NCBI GenBank assembly: GCA_006503535.1
Contig: QYRS01000004.1
Span: 868,001-932,000, forward strand
DNA length: 64,000 nucleotides
Reading direction: 5' to 3'
Source of the DNA: Arthrinium phaeospermum
Lineage: Eukaryota; Ascomycota; Sordariomycetes; Amphisphaeriales; Apiosporaceae
The translations under genes were made by a program, and so were the position numbers. Shown here piece by piece: positions 11,885-23,238 of the stretch (position 1 is its first letter; each line of letters begins with the position of its first letter). Below the pieces are notes generated by a model, which was not told where the DNA came from, did not search any database, and worked only from the letters and a program-made list of their open reading frames with translations.

Positions 11885-12341
11885 TTACAGCGTGCCTTCA
11901 ATTGTGTAGATCTAGGAACGCATACATATGCTCTGGTTCTCCAGAGAAGATGGCTACTGTTGGTACCTTTATAAATTCCCTCTATGTGTGTTGTGACCCG
12001 GCCCAGGCCCTACTCGAAGGAAAACATGGGGGTCTACGTAGGTGGGTCGTAGCTCCCACCTGTTTGGGCCTCCTACCAAATCGGGACAGTTACCTCTTTG
12101 GTCAACTCTTACCAATATGGCAAGGGATATTGAGTGTAGAATGTTTAATTGATGGCTACGAGGATAGGGTCAATACTGGGTAGTATTTCAGTAAGACATT
12201 TGCTTGGGCAATAAGAGTCGGACCTTTCCTCGAGACTCAACAGTCAATCTACGAGTTCTGCATGAAATTGAAAAATTCCTTTCCCGTCATCTTTAGCCTT
12301 CCACATCGAGTGTCGGATGTACTTTGGATCTTTCCATCACG
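11885..12341. promoter_or_regulatory. intergenic region upstream of the DHA1 transporter
   Basis: 457 bp holding the 3' end of the regulator gene and the transporter promoter. No distinct operator or gene is seen. Confidence 0.35.
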
Positions 12342-14027
12342 ATGACGACCAATAGCGCGTCACGCCTAAGAGCTTTGGATATCTCAGCAGCACGTGACTC
12401 TACAAGTAATCACAGAAGCCCGCTGTTCCTGCCCGAGGAGGTGAAGCATGATGAACCCGATACATCACGGGCCAATCCCAAAGGTTCGTCCAGCTCTCTC
12501 TCCCTCACACGTCACCATTAAGCAGCCCCTTCTAACCAGCCATGCACCACAGACCCAACCCCAGAAACCGAAATCGTCACCTGGGACGGCCCAGAAGACC
12601 CCCAAGACCCCTTCAACTGGCCGCCCCGAAAGAAGTGGCGGGCCGTCAGCCTCGGCCTCATCGCAAGCTTCGTCTGCTCCATGAACGGCAGCATCCTCGC
12701 CGTCGCCCACGAGTCCATCTCCGCTGAGTTCGGCATCTCGGACGCCTCTTTCCCCAACTCCTACTGGCTCACCACCTCCTGGGGCGTCGGCGCCGCCCTG
12801 TTCCCGCTCCTCCTGTTCCCGGCCCTGGAGGACTGGGGCGTCCGGCCCGTGGTCCTGGGGACCTACTTCTGCTTCGTCTGCCTGCTTGTCCCGGTCGGGT
12901 TCGCGCCCAATTTCGCCACGCTCGTCGCGGTGCGGCTGTTCAGCGGCGGGTGCGTGCCGCTTATGAGCGATGCGGTGGCGAGTATTGCGTCGAACGTCTT
13001 CCATGGGGATAAGGCGAGGAGCGTGCCTATAGCTCTGTATGTTTTGGTGTACCTCGGGGCCACGAGCCTGGGGCCCGTGGTCGGGGCGGCCGTGCTCCAG
13101 CGTTTCGGCTCGTGGCGCTGGATCGGATATGTCGAGTTGATCGTGACCGGTGTCCTCTTTCCCCTTTTCTGCCTTTGTCTGCCCGAGACCCGCGGCGCGG
13201 CGATCCTGCGGGCCAAGGCGAAGAGAATGCGCAGTGAGGGAAATGAGAGGGTACGCACAGCAGAGGAGGCCGACCCGACACCGGTACGGCAGCTGCTCGT
13301 CAAAAGCCTGACACGGCCCTTGTACATGTTCTTCACCGAGGGTGTGGTGTTCGTCGCCGCCATGTGGGCCGCGTTCAGCCTCGGGACAATCTACCTGTTC
13401 ACGCACTCAGTCAACCAGGTGTATGGGGAGCTCTACGGCTGGACCCCGGCGCAGGCAGGCTACGTCCAAAGCGCCATCGTCGTCGGCGAGGTCCTGGGCA
13501 CCGTGCTCGCCCTGTCCACGAACCCCTGGTACGAAGCCTCCGCGGCCCGCAACACCGAAGTCCCGGGGACCCCGATCCCCGAAGCCCGGCTGTACGCCGC
13601 CGTCCTCGGGGGCTCTGTCGGCGTCACGGGCGGCATGTTCATCTACGCCTGGGCGGCGTACGCCACGGTGCCCTGGCCGGTCATCACCCTCGGTCTGGTC
13701 CTGGTGGGGCTCGGGACGACCGCCGTGGTCATCAGCATCGCCAACTACCTCGTCGACGCGTACAGCAAGTACGCCGCGAGCGCGCTGGCGGCCGTTGGGC
13801 TGGCCGAGAACCTGTCCATTGCTTTCCTGCCGCTGGCCTCGTCGGCGCTGTACGCGGGGATGGGGTTTCAGTGGGCGAGCACGCTTCTGGGGTTGGTGTC
13901 GTTGGGGCTTGTCGCGACTCCGTTTTTCGTCATCCGATGGGGTCGGGAGATTCGGGCGCGGAGTCCCTTTATGAAGGAGGCTGTTATCGAGCGGAGAAGG
14001 GACTTGGGGGTGGGAGTCGATGTATGA
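12342..14027 (+). CDS. MFS transporter, DHA1 (12-TM) family
   Basis: Proton-coupled drug or metabolite exporter in a membrane. Exons 12342-12483 and 12553-14027 (intron 69 nt) give 538 aa, normal for DHA1. The cytoplasmic N-terminus ends in the family signature WDGPEDPQDPFNW. The first TM segment follows at KKWRAVSLGLIASFVCS. A loop of about 50 residues, rich in charge, lies between TM6 and TM7 (after FCLCLPETRGAAIL). Motif-C-like glycines appear in LGATSLGPVVGA. The ATG at 12342 was chosen because the in-frame codon further upstream is only a TTG. Substrate unknown. The preceding gene encodes a transcription-factor-domain protein and may control it. No biosynthetic core enzyme lies next to them. 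Confidence 0.88.
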
Positions 14028-14366
14028 TGTGTCAGATATGATAAAAATGGCTAGTGAAGGATTTTTCATTGTGCTAATTGGAAGAAGTGAGATCATAGTT
14101 AGAACAAAGCTTTCGTCTGGCGATGATAAAAGGGACACTGTGGTAGCCAAGATACAATGGCAAGAAATACGGAAACAATAGCCTTGTTCTCAGCCAAGAT
14201 TACCTCGACATCCAATGCATATAACCAGAGAAGAAGTCGCTCGATATGCTTTCGACACCATCACGCCAAAGCTCTTTCTTGCAGTAAGCGCCACTTTGTT
14301 CATTCACGCTTCTGTAAACATCTCCCAAATTTGCCCACCAACCAACGACAATATACTATATCCAAG
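14028..14366. other. short intergenic region
   Basis: 339 bp before the kinase-like gene. An in-frame extension of that gene reaches back to 14157 but is low-complexity and looks like 5' leader. Confidence 0.35.
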
Positions 14367-15530
14367 ATGGCTTCCAACGGCTCCCCTAGGAACAACATGA
14401 TTGTTCTAGCTGTCAAAGAGGTGAGTGAGCGTGGCGGGTTCGTTGTGCGAGCTAGATACTTTGGGCTGATTAGGTACTTCTGGATCACCAATGAAGCCGC
14501 CGCCTATTTTCCCCCAGGCTGGGATCAGAAAGGCGGGTCCGGCCCCCTTGTGCGGCCTGGGAATTACCCGGCCGGCATGAAGTGCATCCTCCTGAGGCGT
14601 CCCCGTGAGTCCGACAACGTCGACCCGAGGAGGGGCTTCGAGTACCCCGTGGTCGAGCCCCTGAACGTCAAGCTCACCGGCGTGGACGTCCCCCGGGACA
14701 TCGACCATCGCTACGACTACGACGACCTGGTCACCCTGGCCAAGGTCCCGAGCCAAAAACTGCAAATCCGCCTCAGCGAGGACCGGCTGCGCCGCGTCCG
14801 GCTCCAGGACGCCCTGCTTACCGAAGGGCCCGAAGCCCCCTCGTACCTGCTGAAGCTGTCCGAGTTCCCGCACGAGTGGCCGCGCCCCGACGGCACCCTC
14901 GTCCAGCGCTGGACCCCCGCCTTCGTCTCGAGCCTGGTCCCCTCCCTCGCGCCGCCCGCCGCCCCCGCCGCCGTGACCAACGAGCAGCCCTCGTACGACG
15001 ACGACCTGTCGACGGAGGCGTTCATGCACTACGACATCATCCAGGCGCTCGAGTACGCGGGCGCCCCCGTCGACGTGGTGCCCGCCATCGCCGGCGTGGT
15101 CGAGGAGCGGGGCCGGGGCCCCGTCGGCCTGCTGACCGAGTGGATCGAGGGCGACGAGGAGCCGCACGGCGGCGCCCCCAACTTCCGGGACATCCTGCGC
15201 CGTTTGCGCGACGAGGCGGGACCCGGAGGGAAGTGGCGGCTGCCCGAGGCGGACAAGCGGGCCTGCCGCGCCGCGCTCCAGACGTTCCACGACCTGGGCT
15301 ACCTGCACGGCGCCGCGGGGCTGCCGCAGCACTTCCTGCGCCGGCGCGACGGGCGCGTCGTCCTCGTCGACTTCCGCCGGACGGAGCGGCTCGAACCGCT
15401 GAGCCGCAAGGGGCGCGAGGAGGCGGCGCTGCGCATGATTTCCGATTCGCAGGACATGGAGCGCTGGCTCGGCTTGAGCGAGGAGTCGGGGCGGTGCAAG
15501 AGGGATATGGCGCTGGACCTTTTGAACTAG
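14367..15530 (+). CDS. protein-kinase-like fold protein with degenerate active site
   Basis: 387 aa from the ATG at 14367, which has context AAGATGGC. The open frame extends upstream to 14157 but I judge that part non-coding. The C-terminal third carries a kinase-like catalytic region: ALQTFHDLGYLHGAAGLPQHFL followed by VVLVDFRRTERL. In related fungal kinase-like proteins the first would read HGDxxxxN and the second DFG. Here the catalytic Asp is Ala and the DFG Gly is Arg, so phosphotransfer is unlikely. A possible N-lobe segment, AFMHYDIIQALEYAGAPV, precedes it. The sequence GAG/GTGAGT at 14420 looks like a donor, but splicing to the nearest AG breaks the frame. Function unknown; a pseudokinase scaffold is one possibility. 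It lies just upstream of the STAND gene on the same strand. Confidence 0.6.
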   Translation: MASNGSPRNNMIVLAVKEVSERGGFVVRARYFGLIRYFWITNEAAAYFPPGWDQKGGSGPLVRPGNYPAGMKCILLRRPRESDNVDPRRGFEYPVVEPLNVKLTGVDVPRDIDHRYDYDDLVTLAKVPSQKLQIRLSEDRLRRVRLQDALLTEGPEAPSYLLKLSEFPHEWPRPDGTLVQRWTPAFVSSLVPSLAPPAAPAAVTNEQPSYDDDLSTEAFMHYDIIQALEYAGAPVDVVPAIAGVVEERGRGPVGLLTEWIEGDEEPHGGAPNFRDILRRLRDEAGPGGKWRLPEADKRACRAALQTFHDLGYLHGAAGLPQHFLRRRDGRVVLVDFRRTERLEPLSRKGREEAALRMISDSQDMERWLGLSEESGRCKRDMALDLLN

Positions 15531-16465
15531 GGGAGCCGCGCCTGAAAGCGATGGCCGATGCCTTGAAAAGGTTTGAGGATTGACTGCGCCTTTCTAGATC
15601 GTGGGTCTAGGCGAGGGAGGGGATTTTTTTGTGTCGGGTTTAGCCTCTCTCCCAAATTGATAATCAAGGGTTGTGCTACGCATCACCCTTGTTAGAGCGT
15701 CCCAAGTATAAGTATCCCTGTAACATGATAATTAGAGGTATTAAGATTGAGAATACAAGATCGAGGATGTAGTGCATATTATATTATTTAATATATTGCC
15801 CACTAGGTGTTTCGCGCTGAGTGATGTGTAATCCTACTGCTGCTGACCCGCTGCCCCTTTCCCCTCATCGATGCCAGCACTTCACGCCCCAACTCCGGAT
15901 CTCTTCCCCCGCGACATCAATATTCTCTAATTTCCAACTGCCCTGCTCGATGCCGGCCCATCTCTGAACTACAGCTTTTTCTTTCCCTCCTCGACGCTGA
16001 CTTCCTCCTGTGGCAGTCAGCCCCGTGCCTGCGCCCCTCGTCAACGCTGTCGATGCCACCCCCTCCTTCGTGTCGTACAACAGGTAAGCCACCTTCAGCT
16101 ACGTTGTCTGTGACCTTTTTTTCCACGACTGCGCATGGCCTTGGCGCCAAATTGAATCAGGCAATCGTGCTGTTTAGAAGGGCGCAGGCCAGCCAGGCGG
16201 CGTAGCTGCCTCTCCGCGTCACACTATCAGAATAAGCGGATTCTGATTCGTCGTTTCAACTGCCGAACACTCAGTTCGCTCTGATTTGTAGACTTCTTTT
16301 CGTGGTCTTGAAAGAGGGGTAATCTTGGGGGCTGAAAGTACCTCAGTCGAACAGAACGATGGCAGGGATTGTCTTTCACTCGTCTAGTCTCCTCCTTAGC
16401 GATTGATTTTCTTCCATTTCTCCGTGGTTTCGCGCCCATTCATCCATTTCCACTGGCGAGAAGCA
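15531..16465. other. intergenic region upstream of the STAND gene
   Basis: About 930 bp, presumably the promoter and leader of the NACHT gene. AT-rich near 15770-15800, pyrimidine-rich from about 15850 to 16060. No gene recognised. Confidence 0.4.
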
Positions 16466-19400
16466 ATGTCGGGCGCCGAGGCTGTTGCGGTCCTCGGGGT
16501 CATATCCTCAGTTATTGCAATCATCGATGGAGCTAAAAAGGTCTATGATGGGGCGACAAACGCGACCGGCCTCCCCGAAGCCTTCCGCGATGTCAACGAA
16601 AGACTACCGATAGTCTCCAACATCCTCGAATCTGTGCGCCGATACATTCAGAACAGCAACGTGGATCTATCTACGTGCGAGGCGATGAAACCCCTGATCA
16701 CACAATGTGAAGGAAGAGCAAAGACATTGGAGGAAATCTTCCGAAAGGTCATACCACCGGATGACGCATCTTCACTAGACAGATATTACCGGGCCGTGAA
16801 GGCCCTGGGCAAGGGATACAGAGTGGAAACGCTGATGCATGGGCTGTTGCAAGATGTGCTCCTCCTGGTGAGCAGGCATGGTTTGGAGGGTGCGATGGCT
16901 CACCAACTTGACCAACTCAACCAATCTATCCAAGCCATGACCAGCGTCGAACCTTCGATCCCAGACTCAGAGTTTCAAAACACTGCAGTTACCAACAATC
17001 ACTTCGGCAACGGGCCAATGACAAACAACAATGTCACTGGAAGCCAGAAGTACCAGGCCAACTACGGCACGGGAAAGCAATTTCAGGCCGAAACGCAGAC
17101 GTTCAACATGGGTAAGGATGATTGATTCAGGAGTCATGTGGAAGTCCTGGGTTTTAGTTAATTTATGCCAGAAAATGAAAACGTGAAACAACAGAGCTTT
17201 TACGCACAAGTCCAGCATATCACTTCAGCACGAGCCCCCTTGGGTAGGTACTCCACTGCTTCCAGGCGTGACTGTCTGATCTTTAACATGCATAGACTGC
17301 TTGACTAATTCGCTTTTCCATTGTAGACACGGAGGAACTGAGGATACAATGCGAGAAGGGTACTCTTTAATCATCTAACTTTTGACGCCATGTGTTGAGC
17401 TCTAACAGCTACACAGATATCTTAAATCAACTCGATTTCAAAGGCATGGCAGACCGATACGAGGATATTGCCGAGGCCCACAAAGACACATTCCGATGGA
17501 TCTACGAGAGGAAGGAACACAGGTTTGTTGATTGGCTGAAGAGTGGCGAAGGGGTTTATTGGATCTCGGGAAAGGCTGGAAGCGGCAAGTCGACGTTGAT
17601 GAAGCTGCTCTTCGACGATACGAGAACCCTCGAGTATCTCCCCCACGATACAGAAAACCTCATGGTGTCTCCTTTTTTCTTTCAAGACCGCGGGGACAAT
17701 GTACTCCTGAAGTCCCAAGAAGGCCTTTTCCGCGCCATATTACACAGCATTCTTTCCAGATGGCAACAACTCATCCCCATCGCCCTGCCAGACCGCTGGG
17801 CATCTACGAAAGAGGAATTGCTTTCATTCCGAGATGGACGCGAACGCCCTATGAGTCTGCGTGCATGGTCGATGAAAGAACTCAAGTCAGGTTTCAAAGC
17901 GATCACGACGCAAAAATCTCTAAGATTGCGTCTTTGTCTGCTAATCGACGGGCTGGATGAGTTTTCTGGTCAGCACCGAGATATTGTGGATACATTAGCC
18001 CAGTTACTCCCCTTAGAGAAGGATACTTGTGTTGCTGTCCAGCTTTGTGTATCAAGTCGCCCTGGAGTTGTCCTCCAAAAGGCATACGAGAAACATCGGC
18101 ATCTTCGAGTTCAGGACCTGTCGTCAGATGATATCAAGCGGTACATTGCGGCCAACTTCAACCATGACGCAGAGCTCAAGCAAATGTCAACCAGGGACCC
18201 GGCGACAACCGAGTCCATCATCGAACAAATTTTGCTCAAAGCAGAAGGGGTAAGGAATTGTGCGCCTCCTCATATGTCTATAAGTCACAGGCCAAACTGA
18301 TATGCGTTTTCCTTCACAGGTATTCCTATGGGTCACATTGGTCATCCGAGCCTTGGTCGAGAGCGTGGAGAACGGCGATAACATGGAGACCGTGCAGAGG
18401 CGGTTGTCTTTCATTCCAGCCGGTCTCAAGCCTTTATATAAACGCATGTTGGAGCAGATTGACCCATTCTACCACACCTATGCAGTCCAGACGTTCAGCA
18501 TCGTCCAGTCAGCCGCTCGACCCCTGTCGCCACTCGCTATGTACTTCTCTGAAGCCCACCCCGAGAAGGCCTTGGAAAGGGCGGAGCGGCTCTCCGCAAC
18601 TCAGCTGGGCGAGTGCCACAAGCAAGTGGCCACGCATCTAATGGCCCGGACTGCTGGTCTTATCGAGATCAGTAGAGTAGGTTCGGAAAGCACTGAATAC
18701 GAGTCGCGCGAATCCAATGGCGATGAAACCCAGGGAGGACGGACAAAGCATCTGAAGATCCAGTACCTTCACTTAACTGTCAAAGAATTCATCAGTTCTG
18801 GAGACGTGCCAGTCTGGCTGTCAATTGGGTTGGTGGACATGGCCGTTGACGTTCATCTCAAAATAGCAGCGTGCTGTATCTGCCAGCTTCGCGCCACATG
18901 GTCTCTTAGTCTCTACGACTACAGTCAAAACATTTCACCTGGAGCCAATTACCAGACGGGCTATCAGAGAACGGTTGCGGAAGGCATAGTGTTCATGGTT
19001 ATGACACACTTGCTAGAAGTTGAACGAATTACGAAGAAGTCTCAGCTGCCATTCCTCGAGGCGCTGGATAGTTTGATTATGGGTCCAGGCCTTTCTTCTG
19101 CGAAGAGAGGGGACGGCTTTGGCTCTCACGGCGAGCCTGTTTGGGAATATGGACATTGGCATTGGACAATTTATCGATATGGCAGGTTGAGTGAGTCCCG
19201 CGGCTGGGATACAAGTGACTTCGTCGCATACCTTACCAGTATCGGAATGACTAGATCCGTCATTGAGAAATTCCGCCAGGGCTATGATCCCTCCAAAAAG
19301 CTGGGCCAGCCCCTTCTTCTCTATGCGACAGGCAATTCAGGAGGTCCATATCCTATCATCGGAAGTCTGGAGATGGATACAGTCAATCCAGTTCTTGTGG

Positions 19401-19948
19401 AGGCACTGCTGCAAAGGGGGTGCAAACCTAACCAGAAGTTTGATCCTTACGTTCTTGGCAACCGCGATGTTTCCCTTACAACTGTGTGGGAGGCAGTTCT
19501 CGAACACGTCTATCAGCGTTTCGCTGATATCGAATGGCCCTTCGAAAAGCCTAATCTGGATCAGGATGTCCAGGCCTTGCACCAGCTCAAACTAAGATGG
19601 ATAGAGACAATCAAGCTATTCCTCGAATACGGCGCAGATCCGAACCAGTCTGTTATTCAATACCAAAATACTCGAACACTATATGGGCGGAAACTTCAAG
19701 CAAAAAAGAAATCCGCTCTCTTCATCTTCAATAGAGCTTTTGTTGATTTTGACGACCCGCTTGTTCTGTCAATTCGACACATGATGCTTTCCGCTGGCGC
19801 CACCGAAGAGGAACTCACCGGGGCATGGCGCACCTCATCAGAATTCCGTCGAGATCGCAAGTTGCGCTCAATCCCAATCATTGGGAAAGCTCTTGCTCCT
19901 GAGCCGTCAAATGTGCCAGGGAAAGCCAAGAGATGTCAACTGATGTAG
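16466..19948 (+). CDS. NACHT STAND (NLR-like) protein with SesA-like N-terminus and amyloid-type linker
   Basis: Likely intracellular sensor of the fungal NLR class. Proposed exons 16466-17111, 17327-17359, 17417-18249 and 18320-19948 keep phase throughout and give 1046 aa. Residues 1 to about 165 resemble the SesA/STAND N-terminal helical domain (GVISSVIAIIDGAKKVYDGA). Residues 170-216 are Asn/Gln/Gly/Thr-rich with no Leu and end in QKYQANYGTGKQFQ, resembling the short amyloid motifs (sigma or PP type) that couple fungal NLRs to cell-death effectors. NACHT follows: Walker A GKAGSGKST at 278-286, Walker B LLIDGLDEF at 401-409, and YLHLTVKEFI downstream. The C-terminus holds ankyrin-like fragments (LFLEYGADPNQS) and no clear WD or TPR array. 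Intron 1 (215 nt) could hide a 15 nt exon at about 17239-17253. If exon 1 is not joined, the upstream part would be a separate 219 aa protein ending at 17125. Confidence 0.8.
17035..17111 (+). other. candidate amyloid-signalling motif within the STAND gene
   Basis: Encodes the linker just before the NACHT exons, including NVTGSQKYQANYGTGKQFQ. It has the NxGxGxQ pattern reported for fungal PP motifs related to mammalian RHIM. The flanking FGNGPMTNNNVTG is similar in composition. The classification is by eye and tentative. Confidence 0.45.
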
Positions 19949-21447
19949 ATGTCGGTGTTGTTTTCAATTCTTTGCTAGAATGAGCAATCTCGGGCAATGT
20001 CCGACAGGGTATCGACGAGCCTCACTTCAACGACAAGACAACTGTTGGCACCAATGCGAGATTCGGGATGTATGAAGAGGCAGGAGCAAAGAGTACCTCC
20101 TGGTGCTCGCCTGCCTGTGCTACAGATCGAGTAGGATTAGATGCAATCAAAAGATGGGATGCTATTGCGCTTTCTCTTATTCATATGTCTGGTATGAATA
20201 TGTTCATTAAATCAATCATATGTTACATCTTGTAGATAGATCTGGTAGTCAGCTGCTATACTCCCAGAACTAACCATGCATAGCAAGTAAAAAAGGCGAC
20301 GGTGTAACCGACATCTGCTTTCTTGTACCGCCTAGGAACTTGGCTCGTCCCAAAGTATCACCACGTTGTGCCCGAGAACATGCAGCGGCTACATCTTGGC
20401 CGTGACGATGCGTGATCAACGTTGTGTGTTTTCCTTGTTTCCAAAACATGATATCAGTCTATATTATCGTGAGCTATGCAATAAGCAGTCGCATCATGTT
20501 CTTTGTCATCCAATCAGTGAGTGTGAACACCCACATCACATTGATACGCATGCGCTGGCAGTGTTGGCGGTGCGGTCCGCTCAGGGGTCCGGACAGCCAC
20601 ACGTCATCATAATCACCAATCAAAGGTTCAAATGATTCAAGGGTGCATCGTCATTAAACTTATGTGGTAATCGGAGTTTTTGCTTATTTCAACATCGAAA
20701 CCCAGGCTTGGTGGATCAAGCTGCATGAAGACAAGGCTACTTTTCTTTTGTTTGCATCGTAGCAATTCTTGGCGTTATGGCGACTTCAGAGGTGCGATGT
20801 TCGATCCACCACTGCCTTGTTTCGTCAGATAACAGGTGCTGAGACCACGACAACACTGATATAGGACATGGCGCCATTATTACTGGTGTACTGATGCCCG
20901 ACCAAGATATCTACCGAGAAGAATAAAAGACTTGTCGGTTGGAGTTTGGCTAAAACCTGCTAGTGTTCTCTGACGCCGTAACCCTTCTAGGTAAGTTGCA
21001 GGCTTCGGGACAGGCTTCAATTGGCTCTGAAAGACCCCTGAACCCAGTCTCATCAAGATTAGCCTATTGAATCGTCGTCTCAAAATTTCTGTGGGTGCTC
21101 ATACGCGTGCGTATTACCGTTGCGCTTTAGCTAGATGTGGCTAAGATGGGTAACCTTGAGTGTGAATGCACATACCAGGTTGCATGGGAAAAGCTTCCTG
21201 GTCATGGATATGGGACGACTGGACCGATGGTTCCTGGTTGAATCGATGACCACCCTGATGCCCAGCGCCAAGAGCGAGGAGATTCTGAAGGGATATTTAA
21301 GATGGCCGTGCCCAGCTGTCATTGTAGTCCGATCTCCAGTATCACAGCACCATCGGATAGCCTACCTCTCCATATCATCTGTCCACTATCACAGCTACAG
21401 ACTACTTGATACCACCCCCTTGGCATATATTCTCCCAATAGCCCAAA
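19949..21447. other. intergenic region, no gene recognised
   Basis: About 1.5 kb between the STAND gene and the GPI-type protein. Short ORFs on both strands lack domains or coding-like composition. A pyrimidine-rich leader precedes the next ATG. Confidence 0.4.
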
Positions 21448-22067
21448 ATGCAGCAAACCATTCTTCTTGGCCTCTTCGCCCTGGCCCCCGTGGCCCTGGC
21501 GGCGCACACCGTCGACTTTGATGATATGCCTGGAGATTGTGTGAACCCTTGCCAGTCGACGGTCAACCTCTCCCAAAACTGCGATGACCAGACCAGCAAC
21601 GACGATGAATACAAACGCTGCTACTGTGGTGCCAAAGGCGCCGAGCAACCCATGAACAAGTGCGCGAGCTGCATCAAGAGCAACACGAAACCCGGCGACG
21701 AGGATAACGGTACGTACGCTGCCTGCCTGACTGATGACCCCGTCACGTATCCCTATCTCTTCCTCTATTACTATGATGGATGAAGATATAAGGTAGATGC
21801 CCGGTTACCGAAATACTGTTTGCTGATATATAGCCCCCAACAGACGCCGCCAAACTCATGAAGGACTGCGGCTGGAACTATGACGCCATCACCACCAGCG
21901 GCGGCGGCGGCATGCCGACTGCTACCGTCATCATTATGTCCTCGAGCGGCGGCATGACCACAACGACTACTATGCCATCTTCCACGACGACTGCCGGGGC
22001 CCCGCGCGCCACTGCTGTCGGCATGGGCGGTCTTGCGGCGGCTGGCCTAGTCGCGGCCATGATATAA
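21448..22067 (+). CDS. small cysteine-rich GPI-anchored surface protein
   Basis: 161 aa from exons 21448-21709 and 21844-22067 (134 nt intron, phase consistent). An N-terminal signal peptide (about residues 1-18, QTILLGLFALAPVALA) is followed by a compact domain with eight cysteines, including PGDCVNPC, RCYCG and KCASCIK. The last 60 residues are Ser/Thr/Gly-rich and end in a hydrophobic tail (GMGGLAAAGLVAAMI), as expected for GPI attachment. It should sit at the plasma membrane or wall. The cysteine spacing does not fit the CFEM pattern I know, so I do not name a domain. Eight cysteines in an extracellular domain also fits an effector or adhesion role, which is only a guess. Confidence 0.75.
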
Positions 22068-22785
22068 TGACACGGTGGAACGACCCTATTTTCAACGGGT
22101 TTTATGCGCTCACGACTATTATGATTTGATGTTTCTTCTTTTCAGCTACTTCTCAATATGTTCTTTGTACACGTGTAGAGAACACGGTCTCTTGCTTAGG
22201 TGGAGATGTTGGAATATTACACTGTCCTTAACTATCAGAATGAGGAACGTTGGGCTTTCATGAAGGATGTCGTACGGGGAAATATGATTCAGCAGGCGAT
22301 GGAAATTAGACTACAACTAAAAAAACGATTTCTTGATACCCATCACTCATACTCCCCCATGTTTCCTGTGGAATAGATCTGTACGTAACAGGTCAGCCGG
22401 TAGAGATGAAACCTGTGGGCTAGCGACGAGTGTTTTCTGTCAGTCTCCTGTCAAACATGTCAAATCCGCATGGATCGTCCGCCACCAGCCCAATTCATCG
22501 CTGCATTACATCGACACCCGACGGCGCCGCCCGCCACAACGGATCAGATTGCCGCAAGGTTTCTCCAAGATCGGATGAACCTCCTAACTAGCCAGCCGGT
22601 CCAGGGTTTGGCCTGCACGCTACTTCAAAACGCCAACTTACGGACGGGAAAACGGTGCCTAGCTCCGAAGGTTAAAAGAGTTGGCAAATCGAATGACACC
22701 GATTAAGGCCCGTCAATAACAACATATAGATTCCTCATCGTCTCAAACAGAGAAAGGCTTACGTCGCTTCAACACATCGCAAAGT
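22068..22785. other. convergent intergenic region
   Basis: 718 bp between a plus-strand and a minus-strand gene end. It probably holds two 3' UTRs. Nothing else recognised. Confidence 0.35.
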
Positions 22786-23238
22786 TCATTGATAGCCCCG
22801 GTTGTCCCTTCTGCTAGGCTCGGGCGGACTAGGTCTTCGCTCCCCCGTAATGACCACCGCCCGGATTCCCAATTCCCTGTTGAGGTCCTGCGGCGACAAG
22901 TCCCACTTGACATAGACCTTCCCGTCCTCATCCATGGCCCAGAGCCGCATATTCTTGACCCAGCTGTCTCGGAGGTCCTCGTCGCTGAAGACGAAGTTGA
23001 AGCCGCCCCGCCGGCTGCTGGCCCGGATCTCGCCGATGCGGCTGGGCAGCCGCATGGACACCGAGTGGTGGTCGCCCTCGATCCGGGGCTCCAGCTGCAT
23101 CTTCTTCTGGAAGGGCGAGTCTTCGAGGATGCGGTGGTACGCTTGCGTCTGCTGCTTGGAGCCGAAGGAGAGGTGCACGCGGGCGTCCTCGCCCCGGCTG
23201 TAGGTGACGGAGACGCCGACGGTCCGGTTGGCGGTCAT
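22786..23238 (-). CDS. small hypothetical protein
   Basis: 150 aa single exon starting at the ATG at 23238. I do not recognise a family. The composition is that of a real soluble protein, with beta-strand-like stretches (NRTVGVSVTYSRG, ARVHLSFG, HHSVSMRLPSRIGEIRASS) and a C-terminal segment VKWDLSPQDLNRELGIRAVVITGERR. GC-rich third positions match neighbouring genes. No signal peptide or TM segment. The last 15 residues are charged and could be replaced if an unseen 3' intron exists. Confidence 0.6.
   Translation of the reverse strand: MTANRTVGVSVTYSRGEDARVHLSFGSKQQTQAYHRILEDSPFQKKMQLEPRIEGDHHSVSMRLPSRIGEIRASSRRGGFNFVFSDEDLRDSWVKNMRLWAMDEDGKVYVKWDLSPQDLNRELGIRAVVITGERRPSPPEPSRRDNRGYQ

Noticed and set aside
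14420..14473. Possible intron GTGAGT...ATTAG in the kinase-like gene
   Set aside because: Its 53 nt would shift the frame. The unspliced frame is open and continuous.
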